A stretch of DNA of 64,000 bases from an uncultured Phycisphaerales bacterium (lineage in GTDB: Bacteria > Planctomycetota > Phycisphaerae > Phycisphaerales > UBA1924): assembly GCA_937995595.1 (NCBI GenBank), contig CALKJW010000027.1, positions 1-64,000 of the forward strand. The letters run 5' to 3'. Shown piece after piece: positions 33,388 through 42,106 of this stretch; the stretch's first letter is position 1, and each line of letters opens with the position of its first letter. Made by a program: the position numbers and the translations under genes. The notes under the pieces are model-generated. The model worked only from the letters and a program-made list of their open reading frames with translations. It searched no databases and had not been told where the DNA came from.

Positions 33388-33999
33388 ATGACCCGCGACC
33401 TTCGCCGCCTGTGCGCCGCGCTGCTGTGCGTGCCGCTGATCGCCTGTGTCCAGGGCTGCCCTCCGCGGGACGGGACGGCACGCGACGACCGGCGCCCGCC
33501 CGACTCGGGCGAGCGGGCCGCCGACGGCGCCGCATCCGGCGGCGAGGTGCGCGGGCTCGACCCCTCGCCGGTGCTGTCGCGCACCGACATGGGCAACGGG
33601 CTGGTCATCGAGGACCTCAAGCCCGGCGAGGGCGACCCGGTCTGGCCCGGCGGCGTGGTCCGTGCGCACATCCGCGGGTGGGCCGTGGCCAACGCGAAGA
33701 TGTTCGACGACACCTACGCCAAGGACAAGCCGGTCGATATCGGGCTGCGCAACGCGATCAAGGGCATCGCCGAGGGCGTGCCCGGCATGCGGACCGGCGG
33801 CAAGCGCCGCCTGCACATCCCGCCGCACATGGGCTACATGTTCACGACCATCCGCGGCGAGAACGACGAGGTGCTGGTGCCGCAGGCGTCGCCGCTGATC
33901 ATCGAGATCGAGATCCTCGAGATCCGCCCCGCGCGGTTCGTGACCAGCGAGGACTCGTCGGTCACCGACCGCCCGAAGGACTCTCCGCCTCGGCGCTGA
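33388..33999 (+). CDS. FKBP-type peptidyl-prolyl isomerase lipoprotein
   Basis: 203-aa lipid-anchored foldase. The N-terminus is a lipoprotein signal (MTRDLRRLCAALLCVPLIAC, lipobox LIAC with Cys20), followed by a charged linker of about 35 residues. The FKBP domain then begins at LVIEDLKPGEGDPVWPGGVVRAHIRGW, continues through KMFDDTYAKDKPVDIGLRNAIKGIAEGVPGMRTGGKRRLHIPP (the family core) and ends with VPQASPLIIEIEILEI. GGAG lies 7 nt before ATG 33388. It would assist folding of envelope proteins. Its 3' end overlaps the next, convergent lipoprotein gene by 38 nt. Confidence 0.92.
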   Translation: MTRDLRRLCAALLCVPLIACVQGCPPRDGTARDDRRPPDSGERAADGAASGGEVRGLDPSPVLSRTDMGNGLVIEDLKPGEGDPVWPGGVVRAHIRGWAVANAKMFDDTYAKDKPVDIGLRNAIKGIAEGVPGMRTGGKRRLHIPPHMGYMFTTIRGENDEVLVPQASPLIIEIEILEIRPARFVTSEDSSVTDRPKDSPPRR

Positions 34000-34459
34000 C
34001 CGGCTCGTCGCGCTCGGGCGGGGGCCACATCTCGCGCGGCACGGGCGCGATCGTCGAGACCGCGGGCACGCGCTCGAAACGCAGTTCGCCGCGGTGCCCG
34101 AAGACGCGCACGACGTACGGCTCGGGCGGGTTGAGTTCCAGCCAGTGCTGCACGACGCGCTTGAACGACGCGCCGATGGGCTGCACCTGCACGCGCACGA
34201 ACGACTCGCTCTCGGAGCGGTAGCCGCACGACTCGTTGAACGGCTTGCTGACGCGCTGGCCCGGGCGCAGTTCGAGCACCTCGTCGGGGCGCACCGCCGC
34301 TGGGTCGGCGTGATCGGGCCCGCGGTCGCCGACCCAGAAACGCACCTTGATCACGCAGTCGGAACCGTTCTGCACGCCGATGGTGCGACCGCGGGCCTCG
34401 CACCCGGCGCACGCCGCGAGCGCCAGCGCGAGCGACAGTACAAGCAGACGAACACCCAT
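33962..34459 (-). CDS. Hypothetical lipoprotein
   Basis: 165-aa protein with a lipoprotein-type signal (MGVRLLVLSLALALAAC, lipobox LAAC). The mature part has two cysteines (GSDCVIKVRFWVGD and NESCGYRSES) and beta-strand-rich sequence such as VRVQVQPIGASF and VVRVFGHRGELRFERV, consistent with a small beta-sandwich. GGAG lies 7 nt before ATG 34459. No family was recognised. The last 38 nt overlap the FKBP gene. Confidence 0.8.
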   Translation of the reverse strand: MGVRLLVLSLALALAACAGCEARGRTIGVQNGSDCVIKVRFWVGDRGPDHADPAAVRPDEVLELRPGQRVSKPFNESCGYRSESESFVRVQVQPIGASFKRVVQHWLELNPPEPYVVRVFGHRGELRFERVPAVSTIAPVPREMWPPPERDEPVSAEAESPSGGR

Positions 34460-34496
34460 GGTTGCTCCGTCAGGACAGGACGCGCCGGCGGGGACT

Positions 34497-34727
34497 CTAC
34501 GAGCGCTGGTCGTTCACCGGGTCCGGCTCCGGCCGCACCTCGACCTCCTCGATCACCGTGCGGCGCAGGATAACGCTCCGGCCGTCGGCCGTCGTGGCGG
34601 GCCGTTCCACCGTCTCCTCGCGCACGACCGTGCGGCGCGGCCCGGTCGGGTCCGACGCGACCGCGCGGGCCACGTGGCCCACGAACTCGCCCAGCGACCG
34701 CATGATGCCCTTGCGCTCCGCGCTCAT
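34497..34727 (-). CDS. Small hypothetical protein
   Basis: 76-aa soluble protein, MSAERKGIMRSLGEFVGHVARAV at the N-terminus and then a strand-like, charged middle (RRTVVREETVERP, SVILRRTVIEEVEVRP). GGAG lies 6 nt before ATG 34727, fixing the start. It lies between two small envelope genes on the same strand and is probably co-transcribed with the gene ending at 34750. No family recognised. Confidence 0.7.
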   Translation of the reverse strand: MSAERKGIMRSLGEFVGHVARAVASDPTGPRRTVVREETVERPATTADGRSVILRRTVIEEVEVRPEPDPVNDQRS

Positions 34728-34749
34728 CGGAACTCCATCAGCCACCCGG

Positions 34750-35052
34750 TCAGGGCTGGCGCACCACCACGCGCACGTTGCGCCGGCCGTCTTCGTCGCG
34801 AAGACCCGGCGAGCGCAGACGCTCAAGCCAACGCCACGCCGCGCCGAACCCGACCAGCGCGAACCCAGCCAGCACCAGCAGCACGAACACCGGCAGCAGG
34901 ATCAGCACCAGGAGCGCCGTCGCAGCGCCGAGCGCCATGTACGTCAGCCCGGTCGGCCGCGGCACGCCCTCCGCGCGCGCACCGCCGAAGTAGACCACGC
35001 GACGCCGCGCGGCGTGCACGCTCTGCCAGAAACCGGACCGCGGCGATTCCAC
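34750..35052 (-). CDS. Small membrane protein
   Basis: 100-aa protein. A basic N-terminal third (SGFWQSVHAARRRVVYFGGARAE) is followed by one long or two short membrane helices (LTYMALGAATALLVLILL, PVFVLLVLAGFALVGFGAA) and the charged tail RWLERLRSPGLRDEDGRRN. GTG 35052 is taken as start because it is the last start codon before the conserved-looking part and comes 38 nt after the terminator at 35091-35127; a start at the internal ATG is also possible. That terminator in front of it could act as an attenuator. No family recognised. Confidence 0.6.
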   Translation of the reverse strand: MESPRSGFWQSVHAARRRVVYFGGARAEGVPRPTGLTYMALGAATALLVLILLPVFVLLVLAGFALVGFGAAWRWLERLRSPGLRDEDGRRNVRVVVRQP

Positions 35053-35090
35053 GCCCAATCGTACGGTTTTCGACCGCGTGCCGTTTGGCC

Positions 35091-35127
35091 CAAAAAACAA
35101 GGACCCTTCGGGTTGGACCGAAGGGTA
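35091..35127 (-). terminator. Leftward intrinsic terminator or attenuator
   Basis: On the minus strand, the 9-bp stem ACCCTTCGG/CCGAAGGGT (35126-35118 and 35111-35103) with a 6-nt loop is followed by CCTTG and six Ts (35097-35092). No leftward gene precedes it, so it ends a non-coding transcript or conditionally blocks the gene starting at 35052. Confidence 0.8.
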
Positions 35128-35449
35128 CTTGACGGGACGAGCGGGTCCCGGTTGGTTTGTCGGCGCGCCGTGGGACTGCACGCCGCGAATCGACGGGTCC
35201 GCGGCCGCCGGGCAGCCGCGACTTCTTCCCGCATTTGGAAGAGATCTGCTCCCCCAAACACGTGGCCTTGCGCCGCCACGGAGCATGGCCTAAGTCACGA
35301 ATTTACATTGGTTTACGGGACACACAAGCCCCCGGTTTGGAAAAGTGCCCATTTCTGGGTGGTTTGCTGCCAGAGGCTGTTTTTATTGGACCATCTCCGG
35401 CTCCCGACGGTCACCACGCCGGGGTTGCACCGTGTTCGAGTTGATGATG

Positions 35450-35455
35450 TAGAAT
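35450..35455 (+). promoter_or_regulatory. -10 element TAGAAT for a leaderless dockerin-tailed gene
   Basis: TAGAAT (one mismatch to consensus) ends 7 nt before ATG 35463. TTGCAC lies at 35425-35430 with a long 19-nt spacer. Transcription would start about at the A of the ATG. Confidence 0.55.
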
Positions 35456-35462
35456 GCCGCGG

Positions 35463-36311
35463 ATGTCGCCGAGACTGAACATCTGCGCAGGCCTGTTGCT
35501 TGGAGGGCTTGCCACGGGCGAACACGGTGCGCTCGGCCAGGTCGCGATCGGGTCGGCCTCGACGCTTCGGGTCTCAGTCACCCTCGGCAACCAGACCGGC
35601 GACTACTGGCCCACGGGCTGGCCCGCGCCCCAGCAGGCGAGTCTGGAGGTGAGCATTCATACTTCGCCGCAGGGGCACGCGACGGGCATCTCCATCGCCA
35701 GCGCCGCGGCGGCATTGCCCGGCGCGCACACGTTTCCCGTGCCGGTCAGCCCGTTCGGGTCGGTGGTGGTCGGCGTGCGCGACCTCGCGCTCAACGTCGG
35801 CACGCCGGGGCCTGTGCTCCCTGTTGCCGAAGACGGCTCGTTCGCGGGCGTGCTGACGGCCGCGGCGTTCGGCGCGACGCTGACGTACTCGACGCACGGG
35901 ACGCAGTGCGGGCAACTGCTCGCGGCGGGCGCACCGTGCGCACACGACGGGCCGGTAGGTCCCTCGCCCGTCGCGGCGGCCGTCAACGGGCGCATCACCC
36001 GCGACGAGATCGAACCCGGCTGGCGGATCGAACTCGCCCTCACTGCGCAGGCGCCGATCTGGCCGCAGAACCCGAGCGGGGGCACGCTCTCCGCCACGGC
36101 GACGATCCGCGGCACCGTGAACGACCAGCCGGTCAACTGCCCCGCAGACTGGAACGGTGACGCGCTGGTGACCGTCGCGGACGTCTTCGCCTTCCTGTCG
36201 GCGTGGTTTGCAGGAACGGCTCAGGCGACCGAGTACGGCGGCACAAGCGGGGTGCCCGCCATCTTCGCGTTCCTGTCTGTCTGGTTCTCGCACGGGGTTG
36301 GCCCGTGCTGA
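35463..36311 (+). CDS. Secreted protein with GC-type dockerin-like tail
   Basis: 282-aa exported protein. A signal peptide (MSPRLNICAGLLLGG...GALGQ) is followed by a beta-rich body of about 190 residues with no family recognised. The tail CPADWNGDALVTVADVFAFLSAWF...GVPAIFAFLSVWFSHGVGPC consists of two related halves. The first has a dockerin/EF-hand-like DxNGDxxVxxxD loop; both end in F-x-F-L-x-x-W-F. This matches the GC-type dockerin tails found in Phycisphaerae proteins. ATG 35463 is preferred over ATG 35454 because of the TAGAAT spacing. It lies beside a second protein with the same tail. Confidence 0.85.
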   Translation: MSPRLNICAGLLLGGLATGEHGALGQVAIGSASTLRVSVTLGNQTGDYWPTGWPAPQQASLEVSIHTSPQGHATGISIASAAAALPGAHTFPVPVSPFGSVVVGVRDLALNVGTPGPVLPVAEDGSFAGVLTAAAFGATLTYSTHGTQCGQLLAAGAPCAHDGPVGPSPVAAAVNGRITRDEIEPGWRIELALTAQAPIWPQNPSGGTLSATATIRGTVNDQPVNCPADWNGDALVTVADVFAFLSAWFAGTAQATEYGGTSGVPAIFAFLSVWFSHGVGPC

Positions 36312-36484
36312 GCACCCGCCAACGCGGGTATCGGGCGTTCGAGATCATTGGGAAACCGCGAAAACTCGCGAGGAACTGACACTCCGGCCGCGCTATCGTG
36401 CGGAATCCCGCGGATTCTGCGGTACATTTTGAGCATGCCGGACGGCCACGACCGCCGCGAGGCAGCACGGTCCCAAGGCCCCGG

Positions 36485-38083
36485 TTGTTCGAAGGAGCGC
36501 GCGTCATCTTCACCGGCAGTCGAGTATCCGCGGCGGTTGCCGCGGCCGTGGTTGGCCACGCCGCGTGCGCGATGGCTGCGCAGCCGGCCGTGCCACCGAC
36601 TACGCCGACGGACCTTGCCGGGTTTGAGTCCGAGCGCGCTTCGCTCCGGCCGATCGTCGCAACCGTCGAGGGCTTCACGCCATCTGCGCAGCCGCGCGGG
36701 CCGGGCGTGATCGTCTACGACTCCATCTCGGGGTGCATGAACTTCACGCGATTCACCGCCGCGCCCGCGGGCATTCTCGACGATTGCAACTTCACGCCCG
36801 GCCCCGCGGCCGCGCTGGGCGCGACGATCAGCGGCATGGACATCATGATCCGGCCGTTCCAGGCGATGCCGGTCATCCGCATCCGCGTGACGTTCTTCGA
36901 CATCATCACCGTCGCCGGCGCGGGCTCGCCGCCGATCGTGCAGAGCGGGCCGCTGGGCACGGCCACGCTCGTGCTGCAGGGCACGCCGGCCAACACGATG
37001 CTCGCGGCCCACCTCGTGACCGCCGAGGTGCCCTCGATCACGATCCCGAACAACACGTTCGGCGTCGAACTCGCGTTCGTCGACGCCGCGGGCCAGATCC
37101 TGCCCAACGGTTTCATCACCGGCATGTTCCCCGCGCCGGATTGCGCGCCGACGCAGCCGGTGGTCGGCTCGAGCCTGGCGCTGTTCTGGATCGACAACGA
37201 CTTCGGCAATCTCAGCGGCGACGGCATCCGCTACGAGCCGCCCAACCCCGGCGCACCGGGCACCGATCAGGGCGACCAGTTGTTCTGGAACCCCGGCGGG
37301 GCGGACAACAACCTGGCGATCCGCCTTCGCGGCACACCCATCACCGTTTCCGTCGGCGCGTGCTGCCTGACCGCGCCGCCGTACACCTGCACCGTCGTCG
37401 CCCAGAACCAGTGCACGGGCGCGAACCAGTTGTACATCGGGCCGGGCACCTCGTGCGACACCGCGCACTGCCTGCCCCCGCCGCCCAACGACTCGTGCGC
37501 AAGCGCCGCGACGATCGAGGGATTCGGCGAGTTCTTCTACGACAACCTCGGCGCGACCAGCGGCGGCCCGGCCGACTGCCCCGACGGCGTGTCGGCCGAC
37601 ATCTCGCGCGACGTCTGGTTCCGATGGACGGCCCCCTGCGACGGGACCGTGCAGCTGGAGACCTGCCGCGCCAACGTCACCGACGACAAGGCGGCCGTGT
37701 ACGCCGCGTCGTCGTGCACCGCGCTGGCCGGCTCGCAGGTCGCCTGCACCGACGGCGGCTGCGGCGGCGGGACCTTCCAGGTGCGACTGACCTTCGAGGC
37801 GACGCGCGGCGTGACCTACCTGCTCCGGCTCGGCACGCACAACAACACGCCGGGCGCTTCGGGCAACTTCTTCCGGCTCGAACGCCTCAACGCGCCCTGC
37901 CCCGTCGAGTGCCCGACCGACTGGGACGGCGACGGCAACGTCACCGTCGGCGACATCTTCGAGTTCCTGACCGCGTGGTTCGCCAACGACCCCGCGGCGC
38001 TCGCCTTCGGCGGGGAACTCGGCGTGCCGGCGATCTTCGCGTTCCTGGGCGCGTGGTTCGCGCACGGCGTCGGGCCGTGCTGA
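36485..38083 (+). CDS. Secreted beta-domain protein with GC-type dockerin-like tail
   Basis: 532-aa exported protein. After a signal-like N-terminus (VSAAVAAAVVGHAACAMAAQ) there is a domain of about 280 residues, then a pre-peptidase C-terminal-like beta domain from about residue 335 (NDSCASAATIEGFGEFFYDN, then DVWFRWTAPCDGTVQLETC) that is also found three times in the protein at 58674. It ends in the dockerin-like tail (DWDGDGNVTVGDIFEFLTAWF, then HGVGPC). No ATG fits. TTG 36485 with AAGG 6 nt upstream gives a good signal peptide. GTG 36398 is an alternative, and AAGGAG at 36492-36497 would point to a non-standard ATC at 36506. The start is uncertain. Confidence 0.82.
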   Translation: MFEGARVIFTGSRVSAAVAAAVVGHAACAMAAQPAVPPTTPTDLAGFESERASLRPIVATVEGFTPSAQPRGPGVIVYDSISGCMNFTRFTAAPAGILDDCNFTPGPAAALGATISGMDIMIRPFQAMPVIRIRVTFFDIITVAGAGSPPIVQSGPLGTATLVLQGTPANTMLAAHLVTAEVPSITIPNNTFGVELAFVDAAGQILPNGFITGMFPAPDCAPTQPVVGSSLALFWIDNDFGNLSGDGIRYEPPNPGAPGTDQGDQLFWNPGGADNNLAIRLRGTPITVSVGACCLTAPPYTCTVVAQNQCTGANQLYIGPGTSCDTAHCLPPPPNDSCASAATIEGFGEFFYDNLGATSGGPADCPDGVSADISRDVWFRWTAPCDGTVQLETCRANVTDDKAAVYAASSCTALAGSQVACTDGGCGGGTFQVRLTFEATRGVTYLLRLGTHNNTPGASGNFFRLERLNAPCPVECPTDWDGDGNVTVGDIFEFLTAWFANDPAALAFGGELGVPAIFAFLGAWFAHGVGPC

Positions 38084-38093
38084 GCAGACGGAC

Positions 38094-39740
38094 CTATGCG
38101 CGGGCGCGCCGCCGCCGCGTCGCGGCGAGGCCGAGCAGGGCCATCAACCCCGCGGCGCCCGGGGCGGGCACGACGAAGAACACGTTGTCCTGGATCGACT
38201 GCGCGTCGGTGTTGAGCCGGATGATGTCCGACAGCCGGACCCCCTGCAGGAAGGCCAGTTCCGACTCGCCCAGCGCGCCGTCGTTGAGGTAGAAGAACCG
38301 GTCGCCGTCGCGCAGCCTGCCGAACTGATCGCGGAACACCGCGGCCATCGTCGCGCCGACGCTCGCTCCCGGCAGGTGGTCCTCGGCCATCAGCCCGATC
38401 CACGGGTCGATGCTGTCGACGTCGCCGTAGACGCTCGCCAGCGCCGCGGCCAGCGCGGGGTCCGAGGTGATGTCCGAGAAGTTGGCGACCCGCGCCAGCC
38501 CGTAGTCCTCGCGCAGCGTGTTGAAGTCCGGCAGGCCGTGGTCGCGCCCGCGCTGCAGATTGAGCGCGACCAGGTCGCGCCCAACGCCCGGGCCGAACAG
38601 CAGGTTCCGAACGCCGTCGATGACCTGCGTGTCGATCTCGTTGGCCTGCTGGGCGCCCAGCCCGCGGATGACCGCGGCCAGGTCGGCCGAGGTCGCCACG
38701 GTCGTCGGCTGGAAGAACGACTGGAACAGGTTGAGGTGCCCGCCGGCGTACGGCGTGCCGTCCTCGTTCAGGCGGAGCAGCAGGTCGTTGAGCATCGTGT
38801 GCCCGAAACGGAACGCCGCGGTGCTGAACGCCGTGTTGATCGACGGGTTCACCTGCGGGTCGTACCCCGCGTAGGACCCGAGCCCGTGCCCGCCCAGGAG
38901 CGCGGGCAGCCACTCGTTGTACGTGATCGCCTGCACCTCCGCCGCGACGATGCGCCGCGCGTGCTGGTAGACCTGCTCGTCGGACCATCCCGGGTTGCCG
39001 GCGGAGATGATGTCCGCGAGGCGGTTGTGCTCGCGCACAAAGAGCGTGTGCATGGCGATCAGCCCCGACTGCTCGTTGACGCGCACGTCGCCCGCCAGAT
39101 AGCCCGCCGCGCCCAGACCGCCGCCGTTGGGCAGGCCCGCGGTGTTGAACGGGAGCATGTTGCCCGGGCTGGTGGCCAGGCGGCCGCCGACGCCGCTGCG
39201 CAGCGCGGCCGCGCGGACCGCGTCCGAGCCGTACACCATGCTCGCGTCGATCCAGTGCGTCAGCGCGTTGGTGTGCTGGCGCGGGCCCATCACGCCGTCG
39301 ATGCAGACCGACCGCTGGAACGGCATCGTCGCCGTGCCCGTGTTGAACGGGTCAAACACCGGGTCGCCCGCGGGAATCGAGATCGGCGCGCTCTCGCCCG
39401 GCAGCGTGCTCTCGTCCACCAGCGCAAAGTCGTGGTCGATGAACTGCCCCCACTGCCAGAACATGCTCGAAAGCCCGCGCGCATTGCCCAGACCCGCCGG
39501 CGTCTGCGCACCGAGCATGTTGCTCGCCGTGCGCGGGTTGGCCCGCGGCATCAACGAGCCGATCCCGTCGAAGTAGTGTGCGCCGCTTGACCCGCGGATC
39601 AGCGGGCTGCCCAGACTGCCCCACGCGGGATTGGCCAGATTATTCCCCCAGCCGTCGATCGTCCGATCGTCGGCCCACGCAGCGCCCGCCGCGGCCAGCA
39701 GAACGCACACGCACCCAGAACGCCAAGAGAGAGCGACCAC
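38094..39740 (-). CDS. Secreted animal-type heme peroxidase with PEP-CTERM-like anchor
   Basis: 548-aa exported heme peroxidase (peroxidase-cyclooxygenase superfamily). A signal peptide ends near AGAAWADD. Distal-side WGQFIDHDFALVDE, the Ca/Arg region HTNALTHWIDASMVYGSD, FVREHNRLADII, the proximal histidine in FRFGHTMLND and LNLQRGRDHGLPDFNTLREDYGL are all intact, so it is probably active. The C-terminus VPAPGAAGLMALLGLAATRRRRARA is a PEP-CTERM-like sorting tail: motif, membrane helix, basic cluster. GTG 39740 is chosen because GGGAGGT lies 5 nt before it and a signal peptide follows directly. It is convergent with the dockerin gene, 10 nt apart. Confidence 0.9.
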   Translation of the reverse strand: MVALSWRSGCVCVLLAAAGAAWADDRTIDGWGNNLANPAWGSLGSPLIRGSSGAHYFDGIGSLMPRANPRTASNMLGAQTPAGLGNARGLSSMFWQWGQFIDHDFALVDESTLPGESAPISIPAGDPVFDPFNTGTATMPFQRSVCIDGVMGPRQHTNALTHWIDASMVYGSDAVRAAALRSGVGGRLATSPGNMLPFNTAGLPNGGGLGAAGYLAGDVRVNEQSGLIAMHTLFVREHNRLADIISAGNPGWSDEQVYQHARRIVAAEVQAITYNEWLPALLGGHGLGSYAGYDPQVNPSINTAFSTAAFRFGHTMLNDLLLRLNEDGTPYAGGHLNLFQSFFQPTTVATSADLAAVIRGLGAQQANEIDTQVIDGVRNLLFGPGVGRDLVALNLQRGRDHGLPDFNTLREDYGLARVANFSDITSDPALAAALASVYGDVDSIDPWIGLMAEDHLPGASVGATMAAVFRDQFGRLRDGDRFFYLNDGALGESELAFLQGVRLSDIIRLNTDAQSIQDNVFFVVPAPGAAGLMALLGLAATRRRRARA

Positions 39741-39949
39741 ACAGCACCTCCCGGGCACGGCCCGAACTTGCAGCCAGTCCGCCGAGGGTCCGCGAACCCG
39801 GCGGCCTCTCTCTCCAACAACTTTGTCCAAAATACAGCGGAACGTCGCCCGGTCAACCCCCGAGCACCGCAAAAACAACATGAGTTCCGCGGGTTTTTGG
39901 GGTCGCCCCGCTGATCGGCCCGCGTTCCCGCTCACGCCCCGCGCCCCCA

Positions 39950-39955
39950 TACACT
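39950..39955 (+). promoter_or_regulatory. -10-like TACACT for nuoF
   Basis: TACACT ends 9 nt before ATG 39965, suggesting a leader of only a few nucleotides. Confidence 0.4.
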
Positions 39956-39964
39956 CCCGTCCCC

Positions 39965-41398
<1,434 letters not shown>

Positions 41399-41653
41399 CT
41401 CGGAGCACGGGCATCCTGCCCGTGTGCCCGTCAGCAGCATGCAGCCGGACCGTCAGGGAGGGCGTCCGCGGCAACGCCGCGGCCCGCATGCATGATTGAG
41501 CCCGCCCTCAAATCCCTGCGGGGGCGTGGACGTCGTGCGGAGCGTGGGAGGGCCACTCGTAGCACTGACATCCTCTGCCTATGCGTTCTTCACGTCTACT
41601 CATCGCCCAACAGGGAGGGGGGCTGCGCAGCAAGCGGCGATGTCCTCCGCGCT
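41399..41653. other. Gap at the left edge of the accessory patch
   Basis: About 255 nt with no gene recognised. CACGGGC/GCCCGTG (41406-41424, loop ATCCT) forms a 7-bp hairpin just after nuoF; without a T tract it is a weak terminator or a REP-like element. Confidence 0.45.
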
Positions 41654-41731
41654 CTACACTTCCTCGCAGCGCCTGGCCAAGCAGAACACTCTGTTCTTGG
41701 TGATATCGTTGCCCTCAGAGTTCCGCGCCAC
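41654..41731 (-). CDS. Very short ORF overlapping the preceding small gene
   Basis: 25 codons from GTG 41731: MARNSEGNDITKNRVFC..., ending in CEEV. It overlaps the end of the 82-codon gene in another frame, with GGAG about 9 nt upstream. The composition looks protein-like, so this may be a coupled micro-gene or the continuation of the upstream gene after a frameshift. Low confidence. Confidence 0.3.
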   Translation of the reverse strand: MARNSEGNDITKNRVFCLARRCEEV

Positions 41732-41963
41732 AGTCTTCAATCTCCATCGCCTCCGCGAGCGCGACACAGTTTGCGAGTACGGCAGTGCCGTACTGCCGCG
41801 CAAGCATTTCTACGACTGCGGCCTCGTGCTCGGCTTGGTCCGCTTGCTGGACCAGTGCAGCGCGCAACTGCTCGCCACCAGGCTCCTGCCCGATGCTCTG
41901 GATCAACGACCGATATTCTTCAACACACTCTGGGACGCATGCTGGGTGTGACTTGACGTGCAT
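41715..41963 (-). CDS. Small hypothetical protein in accessory patch
   Basis: 82-aa acidic, helix-prone protein (VPECVEEYRSLIQSIGQEPGG, then QADQAEHEAAVVEMLARQYG and VALAEAMEIEDCG). The composition is more convincing than the frame on the opposite strand. The start is uncertain: ATG 41963 has only AAGG upstream, and the frame stays open further. No family recognised. Divergent from the DUF2075 gene; possibly a small partner or a degenerate gene. Confidence 0.45.
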   Translation of the reverse strand: MHVKSHPACVPECVEEYRSLIQSIGQEPGGEQLRAALVQQADQAEHEAAVVEMLARQYGTAVLANCVALAEAMEIEDCGAEL

Positions 41964-42106
41964 TGCCTTGATCCCGACTTCGCCGTCTGATTTACAACGT
42001 TGAGCCCGCGCTGCAGACACGCGATCAGATTCGTAACTATGGAGAACCCAGTTGTAGCCTGTCGTGCGTCCTGCTACACTCGGCTGCTGACTCACCGGAG
42101 CCACTT

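Larger units (their letters stand above)
35053..35462. other. Structured, AT-richer intergenic region
   Basis: 410-nt gap between divergent genes, clearly less GC-rich than its neighbours between about 35290 and 35400. The leftward strand has several stems: TGCTCC/GGAGCA enclosing GTGGC/GCCAC (35247-35285), CTTCC/GGAAG near 35225-35240, CGCGGC/GCCGCG near 35200-35220 and CGGGA/TCCCG near 35132-35150. The intrinsic terminator at 35091-35127 follows. The right end holds the promoter of the next gene. A leftward small RNA or a regulatory leader fits best. Confidence 0.5.

Noticed and set aside
35091-35400. RNase P RNA, tmRNA, SRP RNA or tRNA in the gap
   Set aside because: The conserved core sequences of these RNAs were looked for on both strands and not found. 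6S RNA could not be excluded or supported.
41496-41951. 151-codon plus-strand frame opposite the small acidic gene
   Set aside because: No RBS, no recognisable pattern, and a composition less protein-like than the minus strand. Not excluded with certainty.
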